From positions 124,001 through 188,000 of the forward strand of contig NZ_CAKKNB010000005.1 in NCBI RefSeq assembly GCF_918741295.1: a DNA stretch of 64,000 nt, read 5' to 3'. Positions 46,958-55,852 of this stretch are shown here, one piece after another. A program made the position numbers and the translations under genes. The stretch comes from Aquabacterium sp. CECT 9606. GTDB lineage: Bacteria; Pseudomonadota; Gammaproteobacteria; Burkholderiales; Burkholderiaceae_C. The notes under the pieces are model-generated. The model was not told where the DNA came from, did no database searches, and worked only from the letters and a program-made list of their open reading frames with translations. Position 1 is the stretch's first letter. Each line of letters begins with the position of its first letter.

Positions 46958-48774
46958 GAAGCATCTTCTGGCTGGTTTGTCTGTGGTGCATGTCAACGGG
47001 GGCTTGGGCGGCCCACGCCTACGCGCAGTTCGGCGACATCAAATACCCGCCGGGCTTTGACCACTTCGATTACGTCAACCCCGCTGCGCCCAAAGGCGGC
47101 GAAATCTCTCTGGTAGCGCCGGTTCGGGTCAGCATCTTCGACAAGTACAACCCGTTCACGCTCAAGGGTTCGGCCCCGTCCGGCTTGAGCGAGTTGATGT
47201 TCGAGTCTCTGCTCACCAGCACCTTTGACCAGCCCACGACCTCGTATGGCCTGCTCGCTGAAGACGTGTCCGTCGCCGAGGATGGCCTGTCGACCACCTT
47301 CAAGCTCAACCCTTTGGCCCGGTTCCACAATGGGGATCCGGTGCTGGCGCTGGATGTCAAAAGCTCCTTCGATCGCCTGATGAGCAAGGAGGCATCGCCC
47401 GTGTTCCAGTCCGCCTTTGGCGACATCAAGGATGTGACCGTGCTGGACCAGCGCACGGTGCGTTTCAACTTCAGGCGACGCAACGCCGAGTTGCCGCTGG
47501 TGGCCGGCTCAGTCCCCGTGTTCAGCCACAAATGGGGCATGGAAGGCGGCAAGCTGAAACCGTTTGATCAGGTGATCATGGACATGCCGATTGCCTCCGG
47601 CCCCTACCGCATCGGCCGCGTCAATTTCGGCAAGGACATCACCTACCAGCGTGATCCCAACTACTGGGCGCAGCAGCTCAATGTGCGCAAAGGCCAGTAC
47701 AACTTCGACCGCATCACCTTCAAAATCTACAAGGACAACACCGCTCGCCTGGAGGCATTCAAGGCCGGTGAGTTCGAGTTCATCCAGTCCAACATCGCGC
47801 GCGAGTGGGCTCGGTCTTACACAGGCGCCAAGTTCAAGAGTGGCGAGTTCGTCAAGGTGGAGCTGCAGCACCGCAATGCCGGTGGCCTGCAATCGTGGTT
47901 GTTCAACACGCGCCTGCCCAAGTTCAAGGATGCCCGTGTGCGCGAGGCCATCGGCCTGGCCATGGACTACGAATGGATGAACCGGCAACTCTTCTACAAC
48001 TCCTACACCCGGGTGCGGGGCTACTTTGTGGGCGGCGACTTCGAAGCCAAGGGCTTGCCGGGCGCCGATGAGCTGGCTTTGCTGGAACCTCTGCGCCGCC
48101 AGTTGCGGCCCCAGGTGTTCACCCAAGCCGTGCCGCAGCCGCCCACCACCACACCGCCCAACAGCCTGCGGGCCAATTTACTCAGGGCGCGCGCGTTGCT
48201 GGCCGACGCTGGCTGGACCTACCGTGACGGGGCCCTGCGCAACGCCAAGGGCGCGCCTTTTCAGATCGAAATTCTGGACGATACCGGGCAGGGTGCTTCC
48301 ATGAGCCGCATCGTCACGCCCTTCATCCAGAATCTGGGCAAGCTGGGCATTGAGGCGCAATTCAAGCTCATCGATTTTTCGCTGTTCCAGAAGCGCCTGG
48401 ACAGTTTCGATTTCGAGATGACCAGTTTGAACATGCCGGGCAGCCTGTCGCCTGGGGCGGAGTTGATCGATCGCTTTGGCAGCCAGGCCGCCACCACGCC
48501 AGGGTCCAACAACTTTGTGGGTATCAAGGATCCCGCCGTCGATGCCTTGCTCGACAAGGTGGTCACCGCCCGCGACCGGCAGCAGCAAGTGGCCGCCTTG
48601 CGCGCGCTCGACCGAGTCCTGCGCTTTGAGCACTACAACGTGCCCGCCTGGTACTCGGGCGTGCACCGCGTGGCCTACCGCGCACACCGATTTGCCCAGC
48701 CTGATGTCAAGCCCCTGTATTACAGGGCCGAGGATTGGGCCTTGTCCACCTGGTGGGCCCTGCAGGGGAAATGA
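46954..48774 (+). CDS. yejA: YejA-like periplasmic peptide-binding protein
   Basis: A 606-residue family 5 solute-binding protein. The signal peptide ([22 protein letters not shown]) is cleaved near residue 20-23 with no lipobox, so it is free in the periplasm. The mature start FGDIKYPPGFDHFDYVNPAAPKGG is characteristic of YejA. Length matches E. coli YejA (604). ATG 46954 overlaps the preceding stop; ATG 46936 in frame adds six residues and is less likely. In Agrobacterium the YejBEF core with a dedicated binding protein imports muropeptides, and in enterics YejABEF takes up microcin C and peptides. Confidence 0.9.
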   Translation: MRSIFWLVCLWCMSTGAWAAHAYAQFGDIKYPPGFDHFDYVNPAAPKGGEISLVAPVRVSIFDKYNPFTLKGSAPSGLSELMFESLLTSTFDQPTTSYGLLAEDVSVAEDGLSTTFKLNPLARFHNGDPVLALDVKSSFDRLMSKEASPVFQSAFGDIKDVTVLDQRTVRFNFRRRNAELPLVAGSVPVFSHKWGMEGGKLKPFDQVIMDMPIASGPYRIGRVNFGKDITYQRDPNYWAQQLNVRKGQYNFDRITFKIYKDNTARLEAFKAGEFEFIQSNIAREWARSYTGAKFKSGEFVKVELQHRNAGGLQSWLFNTRLPKFKDARVREAIGLAMDYEWMNRQLFYNSYTRVRGYFVGGDFEAKGLPGADELALLEPLRRQLRPQVFTQAVPQPPTTTPPNSLRANLLRARALLADAGWTYRDGALRNAKGAPFQIEILDDTGQGASMSRIVTPFIQNLGKLGIEAQFKLIDFSLFQKRLDSFDFEMTSLNMPGSLSPGAELIDRFGSQAATTPGSNNFVGIKDPAVDALLDKVVTARDRQQQVAALRALDRVLRFEHYNVPAWYSGVHRVAYRAHRFAQPDVKPLYYRAEDWALSTWWALQGK

Positions 48775-48777
48775 CGC

Positions 48778-49818
48778 ATGTGGGCCTACATCCTCAAACG
48801 CTTGTTGCTCATCATCCCCACCTTGCTGGGCGTGCTGACCCTCACCTTCGCGGTGATCCAGTTCGTGCCGGGCGGGCCGGTCGAGCAGATGGTCTCGCAG
48901 CTTAAAAATCGGGGCGAGGGCGGTGAGAGCGCCATCTCCCAAGGTGCCGGTTACCGGGGGCGCCAGGGCGTGGACCCAGCCCAGGTCGAAGAGATCAAAA
49001 AGCTCTATGGCTTTGACAAGCCTGTTCATGAACGCTACCTGACCATGCTCGGGTCTTTCGCGCGCTTTGACCTGGGCAAGAGCTTTTTCCACCACAAGGA
49101 CGTGTGGCAGTTGGTCAAGGAAAAGCTCCCCGTCTCGATCACCTTGGGTCTGTGGACCTTTGTGCTCAGCTACCTCATCTCGGTCCCTTTGGGCATCGCC
49201 AAGGCGGTGCGGGCCGGCAGCCGCTTCGACATGGTCACGAGCCTGATCGTGCTGGTGGGCTACGCCATCCCGGGGTTCGTGCTCGGCGTGGCACTGCTGG
49301 TGCTGTTTGGCGGCGGCAGCTTCCTGGCCTGGTTTCCCTTGCGCGGCCTGACCTCCTCGGGCTGGGAAGACCTCAGCCTGGCGGGCAAGGTGCTGGACTA
49401 TCTTTGGCACATCGCCTTGCCGGTCACGGCCAGCGTGCTGGGCAGCTTCGCCGTCATCACCATGCTCACCAAGAATGCCTTTCTTGAAGAGATCCGCAAG
49501 CAGTACGTGTTGACCGCCCGGGCCAAAGGATTGAACGAGCGTCAGGTCTTGTGGAAACACGTGTTCCGCAACGCGCTCATCCCCATCATCACCGGCTTCC
49601 CGGCGGCGTTCATCACCTCATTCTTTGCCGGCTCACTGTTGATCGAAACGCTGTTTTCGCTTGATGGCCTGGGCCTGCTGGGCTATGAATCGGTGATCCG
49701 CCGCGACTACCCCGTGGTGCTGGGCACTTTGTACCTGTTCACGCTGATCGGCCTGGTCACCAAGCTCATCAGCGACCTTTGCTATGTGTGGGTCGACCCC
49801 CGCGTGAAGTTCGACTGA
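48778..49818 (+). CDS. yejB: YejB-like peptide ABC transporter permease
   Basis: A 346-residue permease beginning MWAYILKRLLLIIPTLLGVLTLTFAVIQFVPGGPVEQ, a near-textbook YejB N-terminus. Six membrane helices are expected; the ATPase-contact loop is EEIRKQYVLTARAKGLNERQVLWKHVFRNAL. Length matches E. coli YejB (364). Starts 3 bases after yejA; its stop overlaps the yejE start by one base (TGATG). Confidence 0.93.
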   Translation: MWAYILKRLLLIIPTLLGVLTLTFAVIQFVPGGPVEQMVSQLKNRGEGGESAISQGAGYRGRQGVDPAQVEEIKKLYGFDKPVHERYLTMLGSFARFDLGKSFFHHKDVWQLVKEKLPVSITLGLWTFVLSYLISVPLGIAKAVRAGSRFDMVTSLIVLVGYAIPGFVLGVALLVLFGGGSFLAWFPLRGLTSSGWEDLSLAGKVLDYLWHIALPVTASVLGSFAVITMLTKNAFLEEIRKQYVLTARAKGLNERQVLWKHVFRNALIPIITGFPAAFITSFFAGSLLIETLFSLDGLGLLGYESVIRRDYPVVLGTLYLFTLIGLVTKLISDLCYVWVDPRVKFD

Positions 49819-50885
49819 TGGCCACCACCTCCGCAATCACCTCGGCGCCACCGGTGTCGCTGTCGCCGTCGCAGCGTGCCTGGCGGCGCTTCAAGCAGCA
49901 TCGCCTGGGCTACTGGAGTTTCCTGATCTTCGCGGCCTTGCTCGTTCTGTGCCTGTTTGCCGACCTGCTTTCGAACGACAAGCCGCTGGTGGCCCGCTAC
50001 AACGGTAAGTGGTATGTGCCGATCGTTCACAACGTCCCAGAGACCGAGTTCGGTGGCGATTTCGAAACCCCCACCGATTTCCTCGATCCTTTCATCGTGG
50101 CGCAGTTCAAGAAGACGCCAGGCAACTTCGCCATCTACCCGCTCAACCGCTACCACCACAACACGATCAACTACTTTGCGAAATCGCCCAACCCGTCCGA
50201 GCCATCCCGCGATAACTGGCTGGGCACCGACGACCGCGGCCGGGACATCGTGGCCCGCCTGCTTTATGGCTTTCGGGTCTCCATCGGATTTGCGCTGGCC
50301 TTGACGGCCATCGGCGTGGTGGTGGGCGTGGCGGCCGGCGCGGTTCAAGGCTTCTATGGCGGCAAGACCGACCTGGTCTTCCAGCGCTTCATCGAGATCT
50401 GGGGCTCGATGCCCGAGCTTTACCTGCTCATCATCTTCGCCGCCATGTTCAATCCCAGCCTGGGATTGCTGCTGGTGCTGCTCAGCCTGTTCGGCTGGAT
50501 GGGGTTGTCCGACTACGTGCGGGCCGAGTTTCTGCGCAATCGGCAGCTGGACTACGTGCGTTCTGCGCGGGCCCTGGGCCTGAGCAACTGGCAGATCATC
50601 TGGCGGCATGTGTTGCCCAACAGCATGACGCCGGTGGTCACCTTTCTGCCATTCCGCATGAGCGCGGCCATCCTGGCGTTGACATCCCTGGATTTCCTCG
50701 GTCTGGGCGTGCCGCCTGACACCCCGAGCCTGGGGGAGTTGCTGGCCCAGGGCAAGAACAACCTCGATGCATGGTGGATCTCCTTGTCAACCTTCCTGGT
50801 GCTGGTGGTCACGCTGTTGCTGCTCACCTTCATGGGCGATGCCTTGCGTGATGCGCTGGATCCGCGCAAGGAGCTGGAGTCATGA
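49818..50885 (+). CDS. yejE: YejE-like peptide ABC transporter permease
   Basis: A 355-residue permease. A short cytoplasmic N-terminus (SPSQRAWRRFKQHRLGYWSF) leads into TM1, followed by a periplasmic loop with NGKWYVPIVHNVPETEFGGDFETPTDF, characteristic of YejE. The contact loop is NRQLDYVRSARALGLSNWQIIWRHVLPN. Matches E. coli YejE (341) in length. ATG 49818 overlaps the yejB stop; yejF overlaps its end by ATGA. Confidence 0.93.
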   Translation: MATTSAITSAPPVSLSPSQRAWRRFKQHRLGYWSFLIFAALLVLCLFADLLSNDKPLVARYNGKWYVPIVHNVPETEFGGDFETPTDFLDPFIVAQFKKTPGNFAIYPLNRYHHNTINYFAKSPNPSEPSRDNWLGTDDRGRDIVARLLYGFRVSIGFALALTAIGVVVGVAAGAVQGFYGGKTDLVFQRFIEIWGSMPELYLLIIFAAMFNPSLGLLLVLLSLFGWMGLSDYVRAEFLRNRQLDYVRSARALGLSNWQIIWRHVLPNSMTPVVTFLPFRMSAAILALTSLDFLGLGVPPDTPSLGELLAQGKNNLDAWWISLSTFLVLVVTLLLLTFMGDALRDALDPRKELES

Positions 50886-52519
50886 GCGGCACCCCACCGA
50901 TTTTATCGGTGCGCGACCTGCGCATCCGCTTTGGCAGCAAGACCGTGGTGCAAGGCGTCAGTTTTGAGTTGCGGCCTGGTGAAAAGCTGGCGCTGGTGGG
51001 CGAATCGGGTTCCGGCAAAACGATCACCGCGCTCAGCCTGCTGAAGCTGGTTCCTCAAGCGCATGTCGAAGGCTCCGCCGTGCTGGATGTGAGCCCCGAG
51101 GGCCCTCGCGAACTGCTGGGTCTTTCCGAGCATCAACTGCGAGGCGTGCGTGGCCGCGACGTGGCCGTGATCTTCCAGGAGCCCATGACGGCGCTCAACC
51201 CGCTCTTCACCATTGGCGACCAGATCGCTGAAGTGATCGAGCTGCACGAAGGCCTGTCTCGCAACCAGGCCTGGCAGCGCGCAGTGGCTTTGCTGGCCAG
51301 CACCGGCATCCCTGAGCCCGATCGCCGGGCCAGCGCTTATCCCCATCAACTGTCAGGTGGACAACGCCAGCGCGCCATGATCGCCATGGCGCTGGCCTGC
51401 CAGCCCAAGCTGTTGTTGGCCGACGAGCCCACCACGGCCTTGGACGTGACCTTGCGCCAACAGATCCTGGGCTTGCTCGATGGCTTGCAGCGCAGCCACC
51501 AGATGGCCGTGCTCATGATCACCCACGACCTCAACCTGGTGCGCAACTTCGCCGACCGCGTCGCCGTGATGGAAAAAGGGTTGCTGGTGGAGCAGGGCAC
51601 GGTCGACGAAGTGTTCGGCAACCCGCAACATGCCTACACCCGCAAACTGCTCGACAGCCGGCCGCACCGCGAGGTGGTTGAGGCTGACCCCCGCGCGATG
51701 CAGCAACAGCCCGTGCTTCAAGCCAGGCAGCTGCGCGTGGGCTACCGCGTGCCCAAACCAGGATTCAAAGGCTGGTTCAGCCATGGCGAGTATGTGGCCC
51801 TCAAATCGGCCGACCTGAGCCTTGCCCCTGGCCAAACTTTGGGCGTGATCGGCGAGTCGGGCTCCGGCAAGTCCACCTTGGCCTTGGCCGCACTGGGCCT
51901 GCAACCGTTCCAGGGCAACTTGCAGGTCAAGGGCCAGACCTGGGCCTTGAACGCACGGGCCGACAAACCCTTGAGGCGCGCCATCCAGGTGGTGTTCCAG
52001 GATCCCTTTTCTTCACTGTCACCCCGCATGACCGTGGAAGACCTGGTCACCGAAGGCCTCGCCATCCACCATCCTGAGTTAAGCCAGGCGCAGCGCCGAA
52101 CGCAGGCCCTGGCCACACTGGCCGATGTGGGCCTGACCGAAGATCAATTCCCCCAACTGCTTGAGCGCTATCCCCATGAGTTCTCAGGCGGCCAGCGCCA
52201 GCGCCTGGCTTTAGCCCGGGCCCTGGTGGTCGATCCCCAAGCCCTGGTGCTGGACGAACCCACCAGCGCGCTCGACGTCACCATCCAGAAGCAGATCCTC
52301 TCGCTGCTGCAGCGTCTTCAACGCGAACGTGGCTTGAGCTACCTGCTCATCACGCACGATGTCGAAGTGGTGGCGGCCATGGCCCACCACATCATCGTCA
52401 TGAAGGACGGCGACATCGTGGAGTCCGGTCCCGCGCTGGAATTGCTGGCGTCGCCCCGCCACGAATACACCCGCACCCTGTTGGCCTCGGCCCCGGTGCG
52501 CGAGGTGGTCAAGGGCTGA
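50882..52519 (+). CDS. yejF: YejF-like dual-domain peptide ABC transporter ATPase
   Basis: A 545-residue protein with two ABC domains. The first has GESGSGKT, LSGGQRQR and [10 protein letters not shown]. The second has [16 protein letters not shown] and [10 protein letters not shown]. Length and layout match E. coli YejF (529). It energises YejB/YejE and may also serve other permeases of the operon. The start overlaps yejE (ATGA at 50882). Its 3'-end overlaps the convergent COG2509 gene by 11 bases. Confidence 0.93.
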   Translation: MSGTPPILSVRDLRIRFGSKTVVQGVSFELRPGEKLALVGESGSGKTITALSLLKLVPQAHVEGSAVLDVSPEGPRELLGLSEHQLRGVRGRDVAVIFQEPMTALNPLFTIGDQIAEVIELHEGLSRNQAWQRAVALLASTGIPEPDRRASAYPHQLSGGQRQRAMIAMALACQPKLLLADEPTTALDVTLRQQILGLLDGLQRSHQMAVLMITHDLNLVRNFADRVAVMEKGLLVEQGTVDEVFGNPQHAYTRKLLDSRPHREVVEADPRAMQQQPVLQARQLRVGYRVPKPGFKGWFSHGEYVALKSADLSLAPGQTLGVIGESGSGKSTLALAALGLQPFQGNLQVKGQTWALNARADKPLRRAIQVVFQDPFSSLSPRMTVEDLVTEGLAIHHPELSQAQRRTQALATLADVGLTEDQFPQLLERYPHEFSGGQRQRLALARALVVDPQALVLDEPTSALDVTIQKQILSLLQRLQRERGLSYLLITHDVEVVAAMAHHIIVMKDGDIVESGPALELLASPRHEYTRTLLASAPVREVVKG

Positions 52520-54167
52520 GTGCGGACAGCATCTCGCGGCCCAGGGCTTCGGCCACCTCGATCCCATCCACGCCAGCGGACATGATGCCGCCCGCGTAGC
52601 CTGCGCCTTCGCCAGCGGGGTACAGGCCCTTGACATTCAGGCTCTGAAAGTCCTTGCCACGCGTGATCCTCAGCGGTGACGAGGTGCGTGTTTCCACCCC
52701 GGTTAACACCGCGTCGGGCATCGAAAAGCCTTTGATCTGCTTTTCGAAGGCGGGCAGGGCCTCGCGGATGGCGGCCAGGGCGTAATCCGGCAAGCTGCCC
52801 TTGCCCGGTTGGGCCAGGTCGGTCAGGTGCACACCGGGCTTGTACGAAGGCTGCACGCTGCCCAAGGCGGTGCTGGGCCGGCCCTTGATGAAATCGCCGA
52901 CCAACTGGCCCGGTGCTTCGTAGTTGCCACCCCCTAGCTCGTAGGCGCGCGATTCCCAGAAACGTTGAAACGCCATGCCATCCAGTGGGCTCACAGGGCC
53001 TTCGGCCAGCCCATCCTGCCGATAGTCCTGCGGAGAGATGCCCACGACAATGCCCGCATTGGCGTTGCGCTCATTGCGCGAGTACTGGCTCATGCCATTG
53101 GTCACGACCCGGCCCGGCTCCGACGTGGCCGCCACCACCGTGCCCCCCGGGCACATGCAAAAGCTGTATACCGCGCGACCATTGCTGGCGTGGTGCACCA
53201 GCTTGTAATCGGCCGCGCCCAGGATCTCGTTGCCCGCGTTCGGGCCAAAGCGAGCGCGGTCGATCAGGCCTTGCGGGTGCTCGATGCGGTAGCCGATCGA
53301 AAAAGGCTTGGCCTCCATGTAGACGCCGCGTTCGTGCAGCATGGTGAAGGTATCGCGCGCACTGTGGCCCAGCGCCAGCACCACGTGGTCAGATCGCAAC
53401 TCTTCGCCAGATGCCAGAGTGACGCCCCGGATGTGCCCGTCCTCGATCCGCACGTCGGTCACCCGCTGCTGGAAGCGGATCTCGCCACCCAGCGCTTCGA
53501 TGTCAGCGCGCATTTTCTCGACCATGCTCACCAGGCGGAAAGTCCCGATGTGCGGCTTGCTGACGAAAAGGATCTCCTCAGGCGCGCCCGCCTTCACAAA
53601 CTCCTGAAGCACCTTGCGCGTCAGGTGGCGGGGATCGCTGATCTGGCTCCACAGCTTGCCGTCTGAAAAGGTGCCCGCGCCCCCTTCGCCAAACTGCACG
53701 TTCGACTCTGGATTCAGCACGCTTTGGCGCCACAAGCCCCAGGTGTCCTTGGTCCGTTCGCGCACTTCCTTGCCACGCTCCAGCACGATCGGCCGCAGGC
53801 CCATCTGGGCCAGGATCAGTGCGGCGAAGATGCCACAAGGGCCGAAGCCGATCACCAAGGGGCGAGGTCGTTCACCCCCGAAAAAGTCCACCGGCGCATG
53901 CCCCACGAAGTGGTAGCTGGTGTCGGGGGTGGGCCGCACATGCGGATCGCCGCTGAATCGCGTCAGCACCGCTGCCTCGTTGGCCAGTGTGCAGTCCACC
54001 GTGTAAATCAACACCACGGCGGATTTTTTGCGTGCGTCGTAGCTGCGCTTGAACACGGTGAACGCCGTCAGGTCGGCGTCATTGATACCCAATCGGGCCA
54101 CGATCGCCGGACGCAGTGCGTCGTCGGCGTGGTTCAGGGGCAGTCGCAGTTCGGTGAGTCGCAGCAT
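52509..54167 (-). CDS. FAD-dependent oxidoreductase (COG2509)
   Basis: A 552-residue flavoprotein. An N-terminal domain (1-95) precedes a dinucleotide-binding site VIGFGPCGIFAALIL at about 104-118. Conserved family blocks follow: FGEGGAGTFSDGKLWSQI, LALGHSARDTF, FSIGYRIEHPQ, SFCMCPGGTVVAATSEPG and the C-terminal GLYPAGEGAGYAGGIMSAGVDG FAD motif. The reaction catalysed by COG2509 proteins is unknown. Transcribed away from fabI with a 57-base gap; no terminator is clear there. Confidence 0.87.
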   Translation of the reverse strand: MLRLTELRLPLNHADDALRPAIVARLGINDADLTAFTVFKRSYDARKKSAVVLIYTVDCTLANEAAVLTRFSGDPHVRPTPDTSYHFVGHAPVDFFGGERPRPLVIGFGPCGIFAALILAQMGLRPIVLERGKEVRERTKDTWGLWRQSVLNPESNVQFGEGGAGTFSDGKLWSQISDPRHLTRKVLQEFVKAGAPEEILFVSKPHIGTFRLVSMVEKMRADIEALGGEIRFQQRVTDVRIEDGHIRGVTLASGEELRSDHVVLALGHSARDTFTMLHERGVYMEAKPFSIGYRIEHPQGLIDRARFGPNAGNEILGAADYKLVHHASNGRAVYSFCMCPGGTVVAATSEPGRVVTNGMSQYSRNERNANAGIVVGISPQDYRQDGLAEGPVSPLDGMAFQRFWESRAYELGGGNYEAPGQLVGDFIKGRPSTALGSVQPSYKPGVHLTDLAQPGKGSLPDYALAAIREALPAFEKQIKGFSMPDAVLTGVETRTSSPLRITRGKDFQSLNVKGLYPAGEGAGYAGGIMSAGVDGIEVAEALGREMLSALSP

Positions 54168-54224
54168 GGTCGCAGTCGGTGGGCCAGGGCAATTGGCCAG
54201 AACCGCGCATTTTAGGGGTTGGCG

Positions 54225-55016
54225 TTACTCCGCGCCGTTGCCCATGCCGCTCATGGCATGGCTGAAGCCGCCGTCCACGTAGGTGATCTCGGCCGTCACG
54301 CCAGCCGCCAGGTCGGACATCATGAAGGCGGCCACATTGCCCACGTCCTCAATGGTCACATTGCGTCGGGACGGTGCGCTTTGCTCGACCACGTCCAGAA
54401 TCTGGCGAAAGCCCTTGATCCCTGATGCGGCCAGGGTTTTGATGGGCCCGGCGGAAATGCCGTTGACCCGGATGCCTTTGGGGCTGAGGCTGGCGGCGGT
54501 ATAGCGCACGCTGGCTTCCAGAGAAGCCTTGGCCAGGCCCATGGTGTTGTAATTGGGCACAATTCGTTCCGACCCCAAATAAGTCAGCGTCAGCAATGCG
54601 GCGGTGCTGTTCAGGTAGGGCAGGGCCGCCTTGGCCATGGCCGGGAAGCTGTAGCTGGAGATGTCGTGCGCAATGCGGAACGATTCACGCGACAGACCTT
54701 CCAGAAAGTCGCCGGCAATGGCCTCTTTGGGCGCAAAACCGATGGAATGCACGAATCCATCGAAGGTGGGCCAGGTTTTCGACAAATCGGCAAACATCGC
54801 GGTGATCTGTTCGTCGCTGGCCACGTCGCAGTCGAATATCAGACTGGAGCCAAACTCCTTGGCAAACTCGGTGGTGCGCTCCTTGAAGCGTTCGCCCACA
54901 TAGCTGAAAGCCAGCTCGGCCCCCTCGCGGTGACAGGCCTTGGCAATGCCGTAGGCGATGGAGCGGTTGGACAACAGTCCGGTGATCAGCAGACGTTTGC
55001 CGGCGAGAAAGCCCAT
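54225..55016 (-). CDS. fabI: enoyl-[acyl-carrier-protein] reductase (NADH), FabI
   Basis: A 263-residue enzyme that performs the last reduction in each round of fatty-acid elongation. It aligns position for position with E. coli FabI at the catalytic residues Y146, Y156 and K163 ([19 protein letters not shown]). The NADH site [13 protein letters not shown] is near the N-terminus. G93 (HSIGFAP) is the residue whose change gives triclosan resistance in E. coli; here it is the sensitive form. GGAG five bases upstream supports ATG 55016. Divergent from the rimP operon. Confidence 0.95.
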   Translation of the reverse strand: MGFLAGKRLLITGLLSNRSIAYGIAKACHREGAELAFSYVGERFKERTTEFAKEFGSSLIFDCDVASDEQITAMFADLSKTWPTFDGFVHSIGFAPKEAIAGDFLEGLSRESFRIAHDISSYSFPAMAKAALPYLNSTAALLTLTYLGSERIVPNYNTMGLAKASLEASVRYTAASLSPKGIRVNGISAGPIKTLAASGIKGFRQILDVVEQSAPSRRNVTIEDVGNVAAFMMSDLAAGVTAEITYVDGGFSHAMSGMGNGAE

Positions 55017-55095
55017 GGAGTCTCCAGTGTTAGTGCTAAACCAGCGCGGATTCTGTCATGCCATGAAGGCGGAGCGGTAATTTCGGGCACAACCC

Positions 55096-55124
55096 TTGCT
55101 GACGGGTCTGCGTGAGGCTAGAAT
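55096..55124 (+). promoter_or_regulatory. sigma-70 promoter of the rimP-nusA-infB operon
   Basis: TTGCTG (55096-55101) and TAGAAT (55119-55124) with an ideal 17-base spacer. Transcription would start near 55131, giving a leader of about 128 bases before rimP. Confidence 0.7.
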
Positions 55125-55148
55125 ACCGGCTTCGCTGATTACGTCAGG

Positions 55149-55176
55149 TGGGCGGATGAATCCAGCCCATTTTTTT
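55149..55176 (+). terminator. terminator-like hairpin in the rimP leader (candidate attenuator)
   Basis: TGGGC-GGA (55149-55156), loop TGAA, TCC-A-GCCCA (55161-55169): eight pairs with one bulged A, followed at once by seven T (55170-55176). It lies ~20 bases after the predicted start site. The gene upstream (fabI) is divergent, so the structure can only act on the operon's own transcript. Confidence 0.55.
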
Positions 55177-55203
55177 CGCTTGTCATTTTTTGATCGGCTT
55201 TGA
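55156..55203 (+). CDS. candidate 15-residue leader peptide
   Basis: ATG 55156 opens a 15-codon frame, MNPAHFFRLSFFDRL, ending at TGA 55201-55203. AGGTGG (55146-55151) lies four bases upstream. It spans the terminator-like hairpin and has four Phe codons, all TTT, but the T-runs alone could explain those. Could be a leader peptide controlling the hairpin, or chance. Confidence 0.25.
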   Translation: MNPAHFFRLSFFDRL

Positions 55204-55258
55204 TTCTGCCCAAAAAGCAGGGTTTCAGGGTCGGTCCCAGATTGCGTATTGAGAGTTG

Positions 55259-55852
55259 ATGAGTTTGGTCAAAGCTGTTGAAAGCACCGTGACTGGTTTG
55301 GGTTACGAGTTGGTGGAATGCGAGCGCACCCCGCAGGGGTTGCTGCGCGTGTACATCGACCGCCTGCCTGATGGTGTGTACGACTTGCCGGGCGAATACG
55401 TCACGGTGGAAGACTGTGAAAAGGTCAACCGCCAGCTTCAATATGCGCTGGAAGTGGTCAATGTCGATTACAGCCGCCTGGAGGTTTCATCTCCAGGGCT
55501 GGACCGCCCATTGACGACGCCCGCGCATTTCGAACGCTTCGCAGGCGTCGAGGTCGAGGTATCTTTGAAGGTTCCTTTCCAGGGCCGCAAGAACTACCGG
55601 GGTGTCCTTGAAGCCGTCGAGGTGCCTGAAGGTGAAGCCGCTCCTGAGGGTGGATCCTGGCAATTGGTGTTCAAGGTGGGCGAAGGCAAGAACGCAGTAG
55701 AGCAAGCATTGGGTTTCACGCTCGATGAAGTCCGCGCCGCACGGCTTGTGCCGGTGGTGGATTTCAAAGGGCGAGGCCGCCGGGTGGCAACCCCGGAGGC
55801 TGGTGAAGTAGCCGTGGATGAGGCGCAAGATCTCGGAGGTCAGAAGAAATGA
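55259..55852 (+). CDS. rimP: ribosome maturation factor RimP
   Basis: A 197-residue cytoplasmic protein required for 30S subunit maturation. The N-terminal domain (1-85: [48 protein letters not shown]) is the classic RimP core. An SH3-like domain follows, with a somewhat longer acidic tail than E. coli (150). ATG 55259 is used; a TTG one codon upstream is less likely. nusA overlaps its end (ATGA at 55849). Confidence 0.95.
   Translation: MSLVKAVESTVTGLGYELVECERTPQGLLRVYIDRLPDGVYDLPGEYVTVEDCEKVNRQLQYALEVVNVDYSRLEVSSPGLDRPLTTPAHFERFAGVEVEVSLKVPFQGRKNYRGVLEAVEVPEGEAAPEGGSWQLVFKVGEGKNAVEQALGFTLDEVRAARLVPVVDFKGRGRRVATPEAGEVAVDEAQDLGGQKK

Noticed and set aside
55017..55258. A tRNA gene ahead of rimP, as in some bacteria
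   Set aside because: No cloverleaf or T-loop (GTTCGA-type) sequence is present in the spacer.
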